NCBI GenBank assembly: GCA_043800545.1
Contig: JAZDMW010000016.1
Coordinates: forward strand, 1 to 18,539
DNA from: 1-14-0-20-39-34 sp043800545
GTDB taxonomy: Bacteria > Patescibacteriota > Patescibacteriia > Magasanikbacterales > UBA922
DNA: 18,539 nucleotides
Reading direction: 5' to 3'
Shown here: positions 8,501 to 15,464 of the stretch, piece by piece
Layout of the letters: the number at the start of each line of letters is the position of its first letter
Position numbering within the stretch: the stretch's first letter is position 1
Position numbers and translations under genes: made by a program
Notes under the pieces: model-generated
Told to the model about the DNA's origin: nothing
Databases searched by the model: none
The model's input: the letters and a program-made list of their open reading frames with translations, nothing else

Positions 8501-9052
8501 ATGTTTTCTCTTGAAATGTATAAAGGAGACTTTGATAAAGCCATTGAATATCTGAAACAGGATATTACGAGTCTTCGTACTGGACGGGCAACCCCTGCAT
8601 TGGTGGAAGATATTACTGTTGAAGCCTATGGTACGAAGCAACCCCTCAAGTCTGTTGCCTCTATTTCTGTAGCAGATGCAAGGACATTAAATATTGAACC
8701 GTGGGACAAATCTGTTATTGGAGATATTGAAAGAGCTATTAATGCTTCACAACTTGGTATTAATCCAGTAAACGATGGAAAACTTCTTCGTCTTCCTCTT
8801 CCAGATTTAACACAAGACAGAAGAGCGGAACTTATTAAAGTCCTTCATCAGAAATTAGAAGGAGCAAAAATTGCTATTCGTAAACTTCGTGAAGATGCAA
8901 AAAAGGGAATTGAAACTGCAGAAAAAAATAAAGAAGTTTCTGAAGATGAAAAATATGCCCTGACTGATAATTTGGAAAAAATGGTAAAAGATTATAACGA
9001 AAAAGTAAAAATGATAGGAGAGGAAAAAGAAAAAGAAATTACTACTGTATAA
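8501..9052 (+). CDS. frr: Ribosome recycling factor
   Basis: RRF splits post-termination ribosomes together with EF-G. The 183-residue length is standard. Signature segments are DITSLRTGRATPALVEDI at about 22-39, SVADARTLNIEPWD near 60-73, INPVNDGKLLRLPLPDLT near 89-106 and the helix QDRRAELIKVLHQKLEGAKI that follows. The C-terminal long helix is rich in Lys and Glu. The tip region GINPVNDG matches the conserved domain II loop. In most bacteria frr follows pyrH and tsf; here it sits between a lipoprotein gene and a small membrane protein gene, so the usual tsf-pyrH-frr cluster is broken. The start at 8501 gives the expected N-terminus. Confidence 0.97.
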   Translation: MFSLEMYKGDFDKAIEYLKQDITSLRTGRATPALVEDITVEAYGTKQPLKSVASISVADARTLNIEPWDKSVIGDIERAINASQLGINPVNDGKLLRLPLPDLTQDRRAELIKVLHQKLEGAKIAIRKLREDAKKGIETAEKNKEVSEDEKYALTDNLEKMVKDYNEKVKMIGEEKEKEITTV

Positions 9053-9062
9053 CTGTTATTCT

Positions 9063-9446
9063 ATGAAATGTCCATTCAAGTGTCCAATCAAAAGTAAAGA
9101 AGACCTCCTTCAACCACATGTACTTATTATTATTCTCGCTGTTCTTCTTGTTTTGAGTTATGGTTTGTATTCTGTTCTCTCAGGAAAGAATAATATTCCT
9201 GTAGAAGAAAAATATTTTCAGGAAGCACAGACAACAGAAACAGATTATCTTACAGATGATGATAAAAAACTTCTTACAGCATTTGGTCTTGTCTCTCCAC
9301 AAAATGTGAGTCAAGAAGCAATAGAAGATGTTTTAAAATGTTTCAAGAAAAAATTAGATCAAGAAAAAATAAAAACTATCATTGACACTGGTGCAGTGAA
9401 ATTCCTTGATTATGAAGAAGGAAGAACCTGTATTGGAGAGTGGTAA
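9063..9446 (+). CDS. Unrecognised small membrane-anchored protein
   Basis: The protein has 127 residues. The first ten contain a cysteine-proline repeat, CPFKCPIK. One membrane helix follows (about 19-39, LIIILAVLLVLSYGLYSVL), then an acidic outer domain of about 85 residues. That domain has TDDDKKLLTAFGLVSPQNVS and two cysteines (C92 in LKCFKK and C123 in RTCIGEW) that could form a disulphide if exported. The N-terminal CPxKCPxK could be a metal site on the cytosolic side, but that is a guess. It is the last gene of the long operon: 10 bases after frr and 6 bases before a strong terminator. No homologue is recognised. Confidence 0.7.
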   Translation: MKCPFKCPIKSKEDLLQPHVLIIILAVLLVLSYGLYSVLSGKNNIPVEEKYFQEAQTTETDYLTDDDKKLLTAFGLVSPQNVSQEAIEDVLKCFKKKLDQEKIKTIIDTGAVKFLDYEEGRTCIGEW

Positions 9447-9452
9447 AAAGAG

Positions 9453-9473
9453 AAACACCCGAAAGGGTGTTTT
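9453..9473 (+). terminator. Intrinsic terminator of the long envelope/replication operon
   Basis: An 8-bp stem (AAACACCC at 9453-9460 with GGGTGTTT at 9465-9472) closes a GAAA tetraloop, and the 3' arm runs directly into T residues. It lies 6 bases after the stop at 9446. The same core recurs at 10462-10482. Confidence 0.85.
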
Positions 9474-9474
9474 C

Positions 9475-9483
9475 TGATATAAT
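9475..9483 (+). promoter_or_regulatory. Extended -10 promoter of the 9498 gene
   Basis: TGATATAAT fits the extended -10 consensus TGnTATAAT exactly. No -35 hexamer is evident, because that position lies within the preceding terminator stem; extended -10 promoters do not need one. The start point would be near 9490, giving a 5' leader of only about 8 bases before the ATG at 9498. Confidence 0.7.
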
Positions 9484-9497
9484 CTAAAAAATAATAT

Positions 9498-10442
9498 ATG
9501 AATACACCTGAAAGATCAATTCCCAGAGAGTATTCTGAACACAGTGTTCGTTTAACACAAGCTCAGAAAGATGCAGAAGAATCTGCAAAGCTTGAGGAAC
9601 GTCGTAATCAGGAGGCATTTAGCTTAGGTTTACCAAAAGATGCTACTTGGGAACAAATTATACATGAGATCACACTTCTTGAACAAAAAAATGATGCTCA
9701 GGGAAAACCTACAGAAGGTATTATATCTTCTCCAAAGCAAGAAGTTCCTCAAAAGAAAGAAACATTTTCTCAAGATATAGGTGCATTTGCTTCTCGAATG
9801 AAAGAGGCAGAGGTGTATCTTACTAATTTAGTTGAAAAAGTAAAAAATAACCCTGGGTTCGAAATGGCAAAAGCAATGGCTCAGTGGGATCAAATGGAAC
9901 GTGATCTTGTTTCGTATGTAGGCAAATTGAATTATGCAAAGGGAGTGAGTGATGAGGAGGAGATTATGAGAGTTATCGAGCAAAACATGGAGTATTTTGT
10001 CAGGATATGGCAAGCATCAAAAAGACTCGAAGCATATATACAACCACTTTTGAATGAAAATGAACCAGGTTCAATTCCAATACGTGATTTTATTAGCAAA
10101 CTAAAGGGGATTTCTGTAGATTTTGAAAGTAAGTTTCGTCCTCATGGTATAGAATTGGATAGTGTAGAAATTTTGTCACCAGTACCACAGGGTGTTGAAA
10201 TAGATTATGCACGCGCAGAAGGATTTTTGATAGGTGGTGGAGGAGATAAACTTCCTATGGATGAGATGAGGAAAATGGTTCTTCAAAGACAGAAAGGTAC
10301 AGAATCTCCAATTGTTACTGATGTTCGAAGCCTCAGTTATTCTATTGGTGGACGGAAAATCAGAAAGACTACAGTCTCAACTTATGATGAAATTGTATGG
10401 CTTACTGCTATGCAAGACTCTCCCACATTCCGAACACAATAA
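9498..10442 (+). CDS. Unrecognised soluble protein, monocistronic
   Basis: The 314-residue protein has no signal peptide or membrane segment, so it is predicted cytosolic. The N-terminal 75 residues are charged and helix-prone (HSVRLTQAQKDAEESAKLEE; LPKDATWEQIIHEI). A Pro/Lys-rich linker follows near 75-90, then a helical middle (about 92-205). The C-terminal domain contains GIELDSVEILSPVPQGVEID, the glycine-rich FLIGGGGDKLP near 247-257 and SYSIGGRKIRKTTVSTYDE. The motif LPKDATWEQI resembles short CPR-type repeats in which a D-A/S-T-W-x-x-I turn starts a small helical unit, but I cannot name the family. It has its own extended -10 promoter and its own terminator, so it is transcribed alone. 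Codon use looks like its neighbours. Function unknown. Confidence 0.75.
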   Translation: MNTPERSIPREYSEHSVRLTQAQKDAEESAKLEERRNQEAFSLGLPKDATWEQIIHEITLLEQKNDAQGKPTEGIISSPKQEVPQKKETFSQDIGAFASRMKEAEVYLTNLVEKVKNNPGFEMAKAMAQWDQMERDLVSYVGKLNYAKGVSDEEEIMRVIEQNMEYFVRIWQASKRLEAYIQPLLNENEPGSIPIRDFISKLKGISVDFESKFRPHGIELDSVEILSPVPQGVEIDYARAEGFLIGGGGDKLPMDEMRKMVLQRQKGTESPIVTDVRSLSYSIGGRKIRKTTVSTYDEIVWLTAMQDSPTFRTQ

Positions 10443-10459
10443 AAAAAGATAAACATTAT

Positions 10460-10483
10460 AAAAACACCCGAAAGGGTGTTTTT
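10460..10483. terminator. Bidirectional terminator between convergent genes
   Basis: A 10-bp stem (AAAAACACCC at 10460-10469 with GGGTGTTTTT at 10474-10483) has a GAAA loop. It has T residues on the + side and, because of the A-run, also on the - side. It lies 17 bases after the stop of the + gene and 5 bases beyond the stop of the - strand MazG gene, so it serves both. The 21-base core is identical to the hairpin at 9453. Confidence 0.85.
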
Positions 10484-10488
10484 GTGTA

Positions 10489-10863
10489 TTATTGATTGTT
10501 TTTATCTCTTTGTTCTTTTTTTATGAGGAGATAATTTTTATACCAATCATCAGTAATCATTTTTTCTGCTGGGAATTTTTTTTCGTTCATTTCTATTTTT
10601 TCAAGTATTATTTTCTTTGGGTCAATATTTAAGGAAATAGCAAGGTCAAGTGCATATATAAGGACATCTGCAAGTTCTTTTTTAATTTTTTCCATTTTTT
10701 CTGTATCACTCATCAATTCCTCTTTTGTTGGATTTACCCATTGGAAGAGTTCGAGGAGCTCAGCTCCTTCTATCATGATAGATTTCGCGAGGTCTCCAGG
10801 ATTGAGGTTATCCCAGCCTCGTTCCTTCATAAAGCGTTCTTGTTTTTGTATTATTTCTTCCAT
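10489..10863 (-). CDS. MazG-like nucleotide pyrophosphohydrolase
   Basis: This 124-residue all-alpha NTP pyrophosphohydrolase is of the short MazG / dCTPase (RS21-C6-like) type. It would hydrolyse (d)NTPs to the monophosphate and pyrophosphate, a house-cleaning reaction. The metal-binding signature ExxE...ExxD is complete: E32 and E35 in IEGAELLELFQW, and E63 and D66 in KELADVLIYALDLA. The start RFMKERGWDNLNPGDLAKSI is typical of the dCTP pyrophosphatase-like subgroup. It is a single-domain protein about half the length of E. coli MazG (roughly 260 residues). It is transcribed alone on the minus strand, convergent with the orphan gene and divergent from the glyS unit, with about 60 bases between the two promoters. 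Substrate preference is inferred. Confidence 0.9.
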   Translation of the reverse strand: MEEIIQKQERFMKERGWDNLNPGDLAKSIMIEGAELLELFQWVNPTKEELMSDTEKMEKIKKELADVLIYALDLAISLNIDPKKIILEKIEMNEKKFPAEKMITDDWYKNYLLIKKEQRDKNNQ

Positions 10864-10887
10864 ATATGTATGATTAATTCCTTTTGT

Positions 10888-10916
10888 ATTGAATCATTCT
10901 TTGTAAGAGAAGTCAA
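10888..10916 (-). promoter_or_regulatory. Promoter of the MazG-like gene
   Basis: On the minus strand TTGACT (10911-10916) is 17 bases from TTCAAT (10888-10893), and the hexamer is preceded by TGA, an extended -10. The start would be near 10881, leaving a leader of about 18 bases. The -10 is a weak match, so this is moderately supported. Confidence 0.5.
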
Positions 10917-10926
10917 ATAGGTATTA

Positions 10927-10955
10927 TTGATTTTTTTCCTACTCTTTGCTATAGT
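10927..10955 (+). promoter_or_regulatory. Promoter of the T-box/glyS operon
   Basis: TTGATT (10927-10932), a 17-base spacer and TATAGT (10950-10955) preceded by TGC make a consensus-like promoter with an extended -10. Transcription would start near 10962, just before the first stem of the T-box leader. Confidence 0.8.
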
Positions 10956-10964
10956 AAATATATC

Positions 10965-11102
10965 TCACGATGAAGGGGAGTGGCTTCCCTGGAGTGAAAA
11001 GACAATCAAGAAAGTAAAAAAACGGGTGGAACCGTCCATAGAGGACCCCGATACGTTGTTTCTACGACATTTTTCGTGAAAGACAATGTGTCGGGGTTTT
11101 TT
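10965..11102 (+). promoter_or_regulatory. Glycine T-box riboswitch (leader of glyS), compact form
   Basis: The leader has the T-box core GGGTGGAACCG at 11024-11034. The antiterminator folds exactly as in known T-boxes: CGGG (11023-11026) pairs with CCCG (11047-11050), and GTCC (11034-11037) pairs with GGAC (11043-11046). The 3' strand is continuous, and the seven-base bulge TGGAACC (11027-11033) has its first four bases UGGA matching the UCCA end expected of tRNA-Gly (discriminator U). The competing terminator reuses 11045-11054. Upstream, 10965-10997 forms a short stem-loop: TCAC/GTGA, an internal loop GATGA/GGA, then AGGGGA/TTCCCT. GGA (10991-10993) or GGC (10982-10984) could be the glycine specifier. 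Uncharged tRNA-Gly should stabilise the antiterminator and switch on glyS. Stem I is far shorter than in Bacillus-type T-boxes. Confidence 0.88.
11045..11102 (+). terminator. Regulated terminator of the glyS T-box
   Basis: ACCCCGATAC (11045-11054) pairs with GTGTCGGGGT (11088-11097), including one wobble. The stem continues inward (GTTGT with ACAAT, then an imperfect upper part) to a loop near 11067-11074. Six T residues (11097-11102) follow. The 5' arm shares bases 11045-11050 with the antiterminator, so the two folds exclude each other. Confidence 0.88.
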
Positions 11103-11130
11103 AGCAAATAAATAGAATAAGTAAAAATAT

Positions 11131-12492
11131 ATGTCAGACACAATGCAGAAAATAGTTTCACTGTGCAAACGTCGAGGTTTTGTATTCCCAGGATCAGAAA
11201 TATATGGGGGATTAGCAAATAGTTGGGACTACGGTCCACTCGGAGCACAGCTTCGCAAGAATATTAAAGATAGCTGGTGGAAAACTTTTGTAGAAAAGCG
11301 TGAGGATATGCTTGGGCTTGATGGTGCGGTTATTTTGAACCCACGTGTATGGGAGGCTTCTGGTCATGTGGCTACTTTTAACGATCCTTTGGTTGAGGAT
11401 GTAAAAACACATAAGCGATACCGCGCTGATCATTTGCTTGAAGATGCTGGTGTGAATATTCATGGTATGGATATGGCAGCAATGGCACAAGCAATTCAGG
11501 AACAAGGTATTAAGAGTCCTGATGGAAATGCACTTTCTGAACCACGACAATTTAATTTGATGTTTCAAACGACGATTGGTCCAGTACAAGAGGATGGAAA
11601 TACGGTTTACCTTCGCCCAGAAACAGCACAAGCAATTTTTGTGAATTTTAAAAATGTTTTAACCTCCAGTAGAAAACGTATTCCATTTGGTATTGGTCAG
11701 ATTGGAAAGGCATTTAGAAACGAAATTACTCCAGGGAATTTTATTTTCCGCACATTGGAATTTGAACAAATGGAAATAGAATATTTTATTGAAGAAAAAG
11801 ATTGGAAAGAATTGTTTACTCGTTGGGAGAATGCAATGCAAGATTGGGCAAAAAGTATTGGTCTTGATGTTTCCAAAATTTCTTTATTAGATATTCCAAA
11901 AGAAGAACTTGCACATTATTCTAAAAAAACAATAGATATTGAATTTGAGTTTCCATTTGGTAAGAAAGAACTCTGGGGACTTGCATATAGAACTGATTTT
12001 GATTTGCGAAGTCATCAGGAACATTCAAAAGAAAAATTGGAATATACTGATCCAGATGATAATAAGCGAAAGTTTTTGCCTCATGTGATTGAACCTTCTT
12101 TTGGTGTAGATAGAACACTCTTGGCACTTCTTGTGAGTGCTTACAAAGAAGAGGTTGTTGATGGTGAAGAAAGAATTGTTCTTCAATTTGCTCCAAACAT
12201 GGCTCCTTATCAGGTAGCTGTCCTTCCTTTGATGAAAAAAGAACCACTCGGATCTAAAGCAAAAGAAGTTTTTGAAATGCTTCAAAAGAATTTTCGTGTA
12301 GAATACGATGATTCAGGAAGTATTGGAAAGAGATATCGCAGAGAGGATGAAATTGGAACACCATTTTGTATAACAATCGATTTTGATACCGTAGAAAATG
12401 GAAGTGTAACAATTCGAGAGAGAGATAGTATGAAACAGGAGCGAATATCTATTTCTGAACTGGTTTCGTTTATTGAAGGAAAAATAGTATAA
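11131..12492 (+). CDS. glyS: Glycyl-tRNA synthetase (alpha2 homodimer type)
   Basis: Glycyl-tRNA synthetase charges tRNA-Gly with glycine in the cytosol. This 453-residue class IIa enzyme is the single-chain dimeric type (eukaryotic/archaeal/Gram-positive style, often called GlyQS or GRS1-like), not the alpha2beta2 form. The N-terminus has RRGFVFPGSEIYGGLANSWD and YGPLGAQLRKN. Motif 2 is FRNEITPGNFIFRTLEFEQM near 193-212, and motif 3 is EPSFGVDRTLLALL near 318-331. The C-terminal anticodon-binding domain starts near 352 (MAPYQVAVLPL) and ends ERDSMKQERISISEL. A T-box leader that senses tRNA-Gly precedes it, which agrees with the product independently. The M16 peptidase gene follows after 4 bases. 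No Shine-Dalgarno sequence is visible before the ATG. Confidence 0.97.
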   Translation: MSDTMQKIVSLCKRRGFVFPGSEIYGGLANSWDYGPLGAQLRKNIKDSWWKTFVEKREDMLGLDGAVILNPRVWEASGHVATFNDPLVEDVKTHKRYRADHLLEDAGVNIHGMDMAAMAQAIQEQGIKSPDGNALSEPRQFNLMFQTTIGPVQEDGNTVYLRPETAQAIFVNFKNVLTSSRKRIPFGIGQIGKAFRNEITPGNFIFRTLEFEQMEIEYFIEEKDWKELFTRWENAMQDWAKSIGLDVSKISLLDIPKEELAHYSKKTIDIEFEFPFGKKELWGLAYRTDFDLRSHQEHSKEKLEYTDPDDNKRKFLPHVIEPSFGVDRTLLALLVSAYKEEVVDGEERIVLQFAPNMAPYQVAVLPLMKKEPLGSKAKEVFEMLQKNFRVEYDDSGSIGKRYRREDEIGTPFCITIDFDTVENGSVTIRERDSMKQERISISELVSFIEGKIV

Positions 12493-12496
12493 ATAT

Positions 12497-13762
12497 ATGT
12501 ACCAAAAATATCAATTAGAAAATAAAATGAATGTTCTTTTGATTCCGCAAGAACATACGAAAGCCGTGACCGTAATGGTTATGTTTCCTGTTGGATCACG
12601 ATATGAACCAGAAAAATTAGCAGGTGTTTCTCATTATATTGAGCATCTTATGTTCAAGGGGACAGAAAAGCGAAGAAATACGCTTGCTCTCACTCGTGAG
12701 ATTGATAGACTTGGTGCAGAGTACAATGCTTTTACAGGAAAAGAATATACTGGATATTATATTAAAACTGATGCTTCGTATATTGAGACGAGTTTAGATA
12801 TACTCTCTGACATGTTATTCCATTCTCTCTTTGATGCAAAGGAAATGGAAAGAGAGAAGGGACCAATTATTGAAGAAATTCGCATGTATAATGATAACCC
12901 ACTGATGAATATTGAAAATATTTTTGAGGACACACTTTATGCTGGATGTCCACTTGGAAGAGATATCGCAGGAACCGTAAAGCATGTACAGAGTTACAAG
13001 CGTGAAGATGTTCTTGCCTTTAAAGAGAAATATTATCAGCCATCAAATATGACGCTTGTTATTGCGGGAAATATCGATGAGAAAACAAAAGATTTAGTAG
13101 AAAATTATTTTGGAAAGCATGTTGATACAAAAAAGCCGGTTACCACATATAAACCTGCAGAGTTTGGACCAACCGCAAAAAAATCTCGTTTCGTGGTAGA
13201 ACAAAAAAAGACGGATCAGGCACAACTTATGCTTGGTTTCCCAGCTTTTGATTACAATGCTGAAGAAAATCCAACCGTATCCGTTTTGAATACTATTTTT
13301 GGTGGTTCTATGAGTTCACGTTTGTTTATCCAAATTCGTGAGAGAAGGGGACTTGCGTATATGATACGAAGTGGAAGAGAAAATTTTATTGATTCTGGAT
13401 ATGTCTATATACAAGCAGGTCTTGAGGCAAAAAATATTCCAAAAGCGATTGATGTGGTTGTAAAAGAAATTGAGAAACTTATAGAGAAGGGAGTATCCAA
13501 ACAAGAATTAGAAGATGCGAAGACACATGTGCGGGGAGCATTTACTTTAGCACAAGAAAGTTCAAGCTTCCAAGCAAATTGGTATGCAAAAGAAGCTCTT
13601 TTTGCACATGAAATAAAAACACCAGAAGAATGGTTGGAGTTGTTGGATAAAGTAACAGAAAAAGATATAATTCGTATTGCAAAAAAGATATTTGTACCAG
13701 GTAAAATGCGAGTTGCTATTATTGGAGATGTGGATGAAACAAAAATACGTGAAAAAATATAA
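12497..13762 (+). CDS. M16 family zinc metallopeptidase (processing peptidase-like)
   Basis: The 421-residue protein is an M16B-type, two-domain peptidase related to mitochondrial processing peptidase beta and Bacillus YmxG. The inverted zinc motif HxxEH is intact: H46, E49 and H50 in VSHYIEHLMFKGT. The third ligand Glu is expected about 76 residues later, within EREKGPIIEEIRMYNDNP. The second domain has the substrate-binding R/Y pair in RERRGLAYMIRSG and the later DSGYVYIQAG. No signal peptide or membrane segment is visible, so it is probably cytosolic and degrades or trims peptides. It lies 4 bases after glyS and thus under the T-box, and 24 bases before tpiA. Confidence 0.93.
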   Translation: MYQKYQLENKMNVLLIPQEHTKAVTVMVMFPVGSRYEPEKLAGVSHYIEHLMFKGTEKRRNTLALTREIDRLGAEYNAFTGKEYTGYYIKTDASYIETSLDILSDMLFHSLFDAKEMEREKGPIIEEIRMYNDNPLMNIENIFEDTLYAGCPLGRDIAGTVKHVQSYKREDVLAFKEKYYQPSNMTLVIAGNIDEKTKDLVENYFGKHVDTKKPVTTYKPAEFGPTAKKSRFVVEQKKTDQAQLMLGFPAFDYNAEENPTVSVLNTIFGGSMSSRLFIQIRERRGLAYMIRSGRENFIDSGYVYIQAGLEAKNIPKAIDVVVKEIEKLIEKGVSKQELEDAKTHVRGAFTLAQESSSFQANWYAKEALFAHEIKTPEEWLELLDKVTEKDIIRIAKKIFVPGKMRVAIIGDVDETKIREKI

Positions 13763-13786
13763 TTTTTTTACTTTTAATAATTTTTT

Positions 13787-14527
13787 ATGAAATATATTTT
13801 TGCGAATTGGAAAATGTATCTTGATTTTGACGAATCCAATATTCTCATGAATCGACTCCTCCAAAATGATTTTGATGGAGATTCATTGACTATGGCTATT
13901 TTTCCAACCACACTTGCTTTTACTGAAATAGAAAAAGCAACACAAGATACGTTATGGAATGTGGGAGCACAAAATGTTGCATGGGTAGAAAAGGGTGCAT
14001 ATACTGGTGCAATATCTGCACACATGTTTGCTTCTGCTGGTGCAAAGTATGCTCTCGTGGGCCATTCTGAAAGAAGATATGTGTTTGGGGAAAAGGATGA
14101 GGATGTGCGGAAAAAGGTAGAAGCCTGTCTTGAGGTTGGGATTACCCCAGTTATTTGTGTAGGGGAGACCAAAGAAGATTATGCAGATGATAAACGACAA
14201 TACCGAATAAAGAAGCAATTATTGGCAGTTTTTGATGGATTGGAGACAAAAGGAAAAGAAATTGTCATTGCCTATGAACCAGTTTGGGCAATTGGTACTG
14301 GAGATGCTGCTACACCTGCGGATGCCGAAGATGTTATTGGATGGATAAAAAGTGAGCTTGAGGCCTTTACAAAACAGGAAATTCCTGTATTATATGGAGG
14401 TAGTGTGGACAAGAAAAATGTGGTATCATATATAGAGCAAGATTCTATTGATGGTGTTCTTGTTGGTCATGTGTCTACACAATATGATGAGTTTGTTGAC
14501 CTGATTCGTGAAATAGAAAAACAATAA
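13787..14527 (+). CDS. tpiA: Triosephosphate isomerase
   Basis: TpiA interconverts dihydroxyacetone phosphate and glyceraldehyde 3-phosphate in glycolysis. The 246-residue TIM barrel has all catalytic residues: N7 and K9 in FANWKMY, H93 in VGHSERR and E164 in AYEPVWAIGTG, whose WAIGTG is the mobile loop 6. YGGSVDKKN near 208-216 is the loop 7 phosphate site. One oddity: loop 8, normally LVGGASL, reads LVGHVST here, so the second glycine whose backbone NH usually binds phosphate is His. Other signatures are intact, so activity is likely retained. It is transcribed with glyS and the M16 gene; the TPR gene starts 5 bases later. Confidence 0.96.
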   Translation: MKYIFANWKMYLDFDESNILMNRLLQNDFDGDSLTMAIFPTTLAFTEIEKATQDTLWNVGAQNVAWVEKGAYTGAISAHMFASAGAKYALVGHSERRYVFGEKDEDVRKKVEACLEVGITPVICVGETKEDYADDKRQYRIKKQLLAVFDGLETKGKEIVIAYEPVWAIGTGDAATPADAEDVIGWIKSELEAFTKQEIPVLYGGSVDKKNVVSYIEQDSIDGVLVGHVSTQYDEFVDLIREIEKQ

Positions 14528-14532
14528 TATTT

Positions 14533-15456
14533 ATGTATAGTCTTCTTCCATTTTTGTTAATCATTTTTTCTCTTGGAATTATTATTATAATTCTTATTCG
14601 TCGTTTTCCACAATTGGCATTGTTAGATATTGATTCAGATCAGGAAGTGCAAGAAGGAAAAAAGAAAGCAGAGATTTTGAAGCAGAATGTAGAGAGAAAA
14701 GCAGAAAAGGTAAAGAAGGAAAGAAGAAAAAAACTTGAACCACTCATCATGAAGTTGAAACAACTTCAGCTTACTTTTCGTAAGCTCGTTGGGCGTATAG
14801 AAAAAATGGTGTTTAAAAAAGAAAGACGAAAGGAAACAAAAGAAGAGAAAAAAGAAATCATACGAGAGAAAGAAGAAAAGAAGTTAAGTAAAAAAGAAGA
14901 AATCGAGAATGTTCTTTCTCGTGCAAAACATTTTTTTGAAGAAGAAAGTCTTGAGGCAGCAGAAAAGAAATATATTGAGGCTATTCGTATGGATGCAAAA
15001 AATACTGATGCGTATCGCGGACTTGCTGAGGTGTATGAAGCCCAAGGACAACTCGATGAAGCAAAAGAAACACTAAAATTCGTGCTCCAATTGGATCCAA
15101 AAGATGATAAAACAATGGTCCATTTAGCAGAGATATACACAGGCCAAAATAAGTATGAAAAGGCAATAGAATTGTACGAACAGGCAATACTTTTGAATGA
15201 TATTTTTGCGCAACGTTTTGCTAAATTAGCTGATTTATTTCTGAAAATTGAACAGCCTGGACCAGCACTTGATTCTATTGAAAGGGCTGTGGAATTAGAA
15301 CCACAAAATCCAAAATATCTTGACAAATTTTTAGAAATCAGTATAATATTAGGCATCAAAGAGAAAGCTCTAAAGATTTATGAGAAACTTCGTTTGGTAA
15401 ATCCAGAGAATAAGAAGTTGGAAGTGTGGAAAGAGCAAATCGATGAACTCGATTAG
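14533..15456 (+). CDS. Membrane-anchored TPR-repeat protein
   Basis: The 307-residue protein begins with a hydrophobic helix (about 3-23, LLPFLLIIFSLGIIIIILI) and a short basic flank, so it is anchored at the membrane with the rest probably cytosolic. Residues 38-130 are an extremely Lys/Glu-rich, coiled-coil-like segment (KKERRKKLEPL, KEEKKEIIREKEEKK). From about 131 to 290 come four to five tetratricopeptide repeats with the usual W/L-G-Y-A-P spacing, for example AYRGLAEVYEAQGQLDEAKE and LAEIYTGQNKYEKAIELYEQ, each ending in LDP, LEP or NP turns. TPRs mediate protein-protein contacts; the partner is unknown. It lies 5 bases after tpiA, and tRNA-Thr starts 8 bases after its stop. Confidence 0.88.
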   Translation: MYSLLPFLLIIFSLGIIIIILIRRFPQLALLDIDSDQEVQEGKKKAEILKQNVERKAEKVKKERRKKLEPLIMKLKQLQLTFRKLVGRIEKMVFKKERRKETKEEKKEIIREKEEKKLSKKEEIENVLSRAKHFFEEESLEAAEKKYIEAIRMDAKNTDAYRGLAEVYEAQGQLDEAKETLKFVLQLDPKDDKTMVHLAEIYTGQNKYEKAIELYEQAILLNDIFAQRFAKLADLFLKIEQPGPALDSIERAVELEPQNPKYLDKFLEISIILGIKEKALKIYEKLRLVNPENKKLEVWKEQIDELD

Positions 15457-15464
15457 AGTATAAT

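Noticed and set aside
14766..15359. Long minus-strand open frame (197 codons) opposite the TPR gene
   Set aside because: It is Ser/Phe-rich because it mirrors Lys/Glu-rich codons; the forward strand has clear TPR motifs.
15459..15464. Perfect TATAAT directly before tRNA-Thr
   Set aside because: A start 7 bases downstream would fall inside the mature tRNA, so it cannot drive a complete tRNA; the tRNA is more likely transcribed from the glyS operon.
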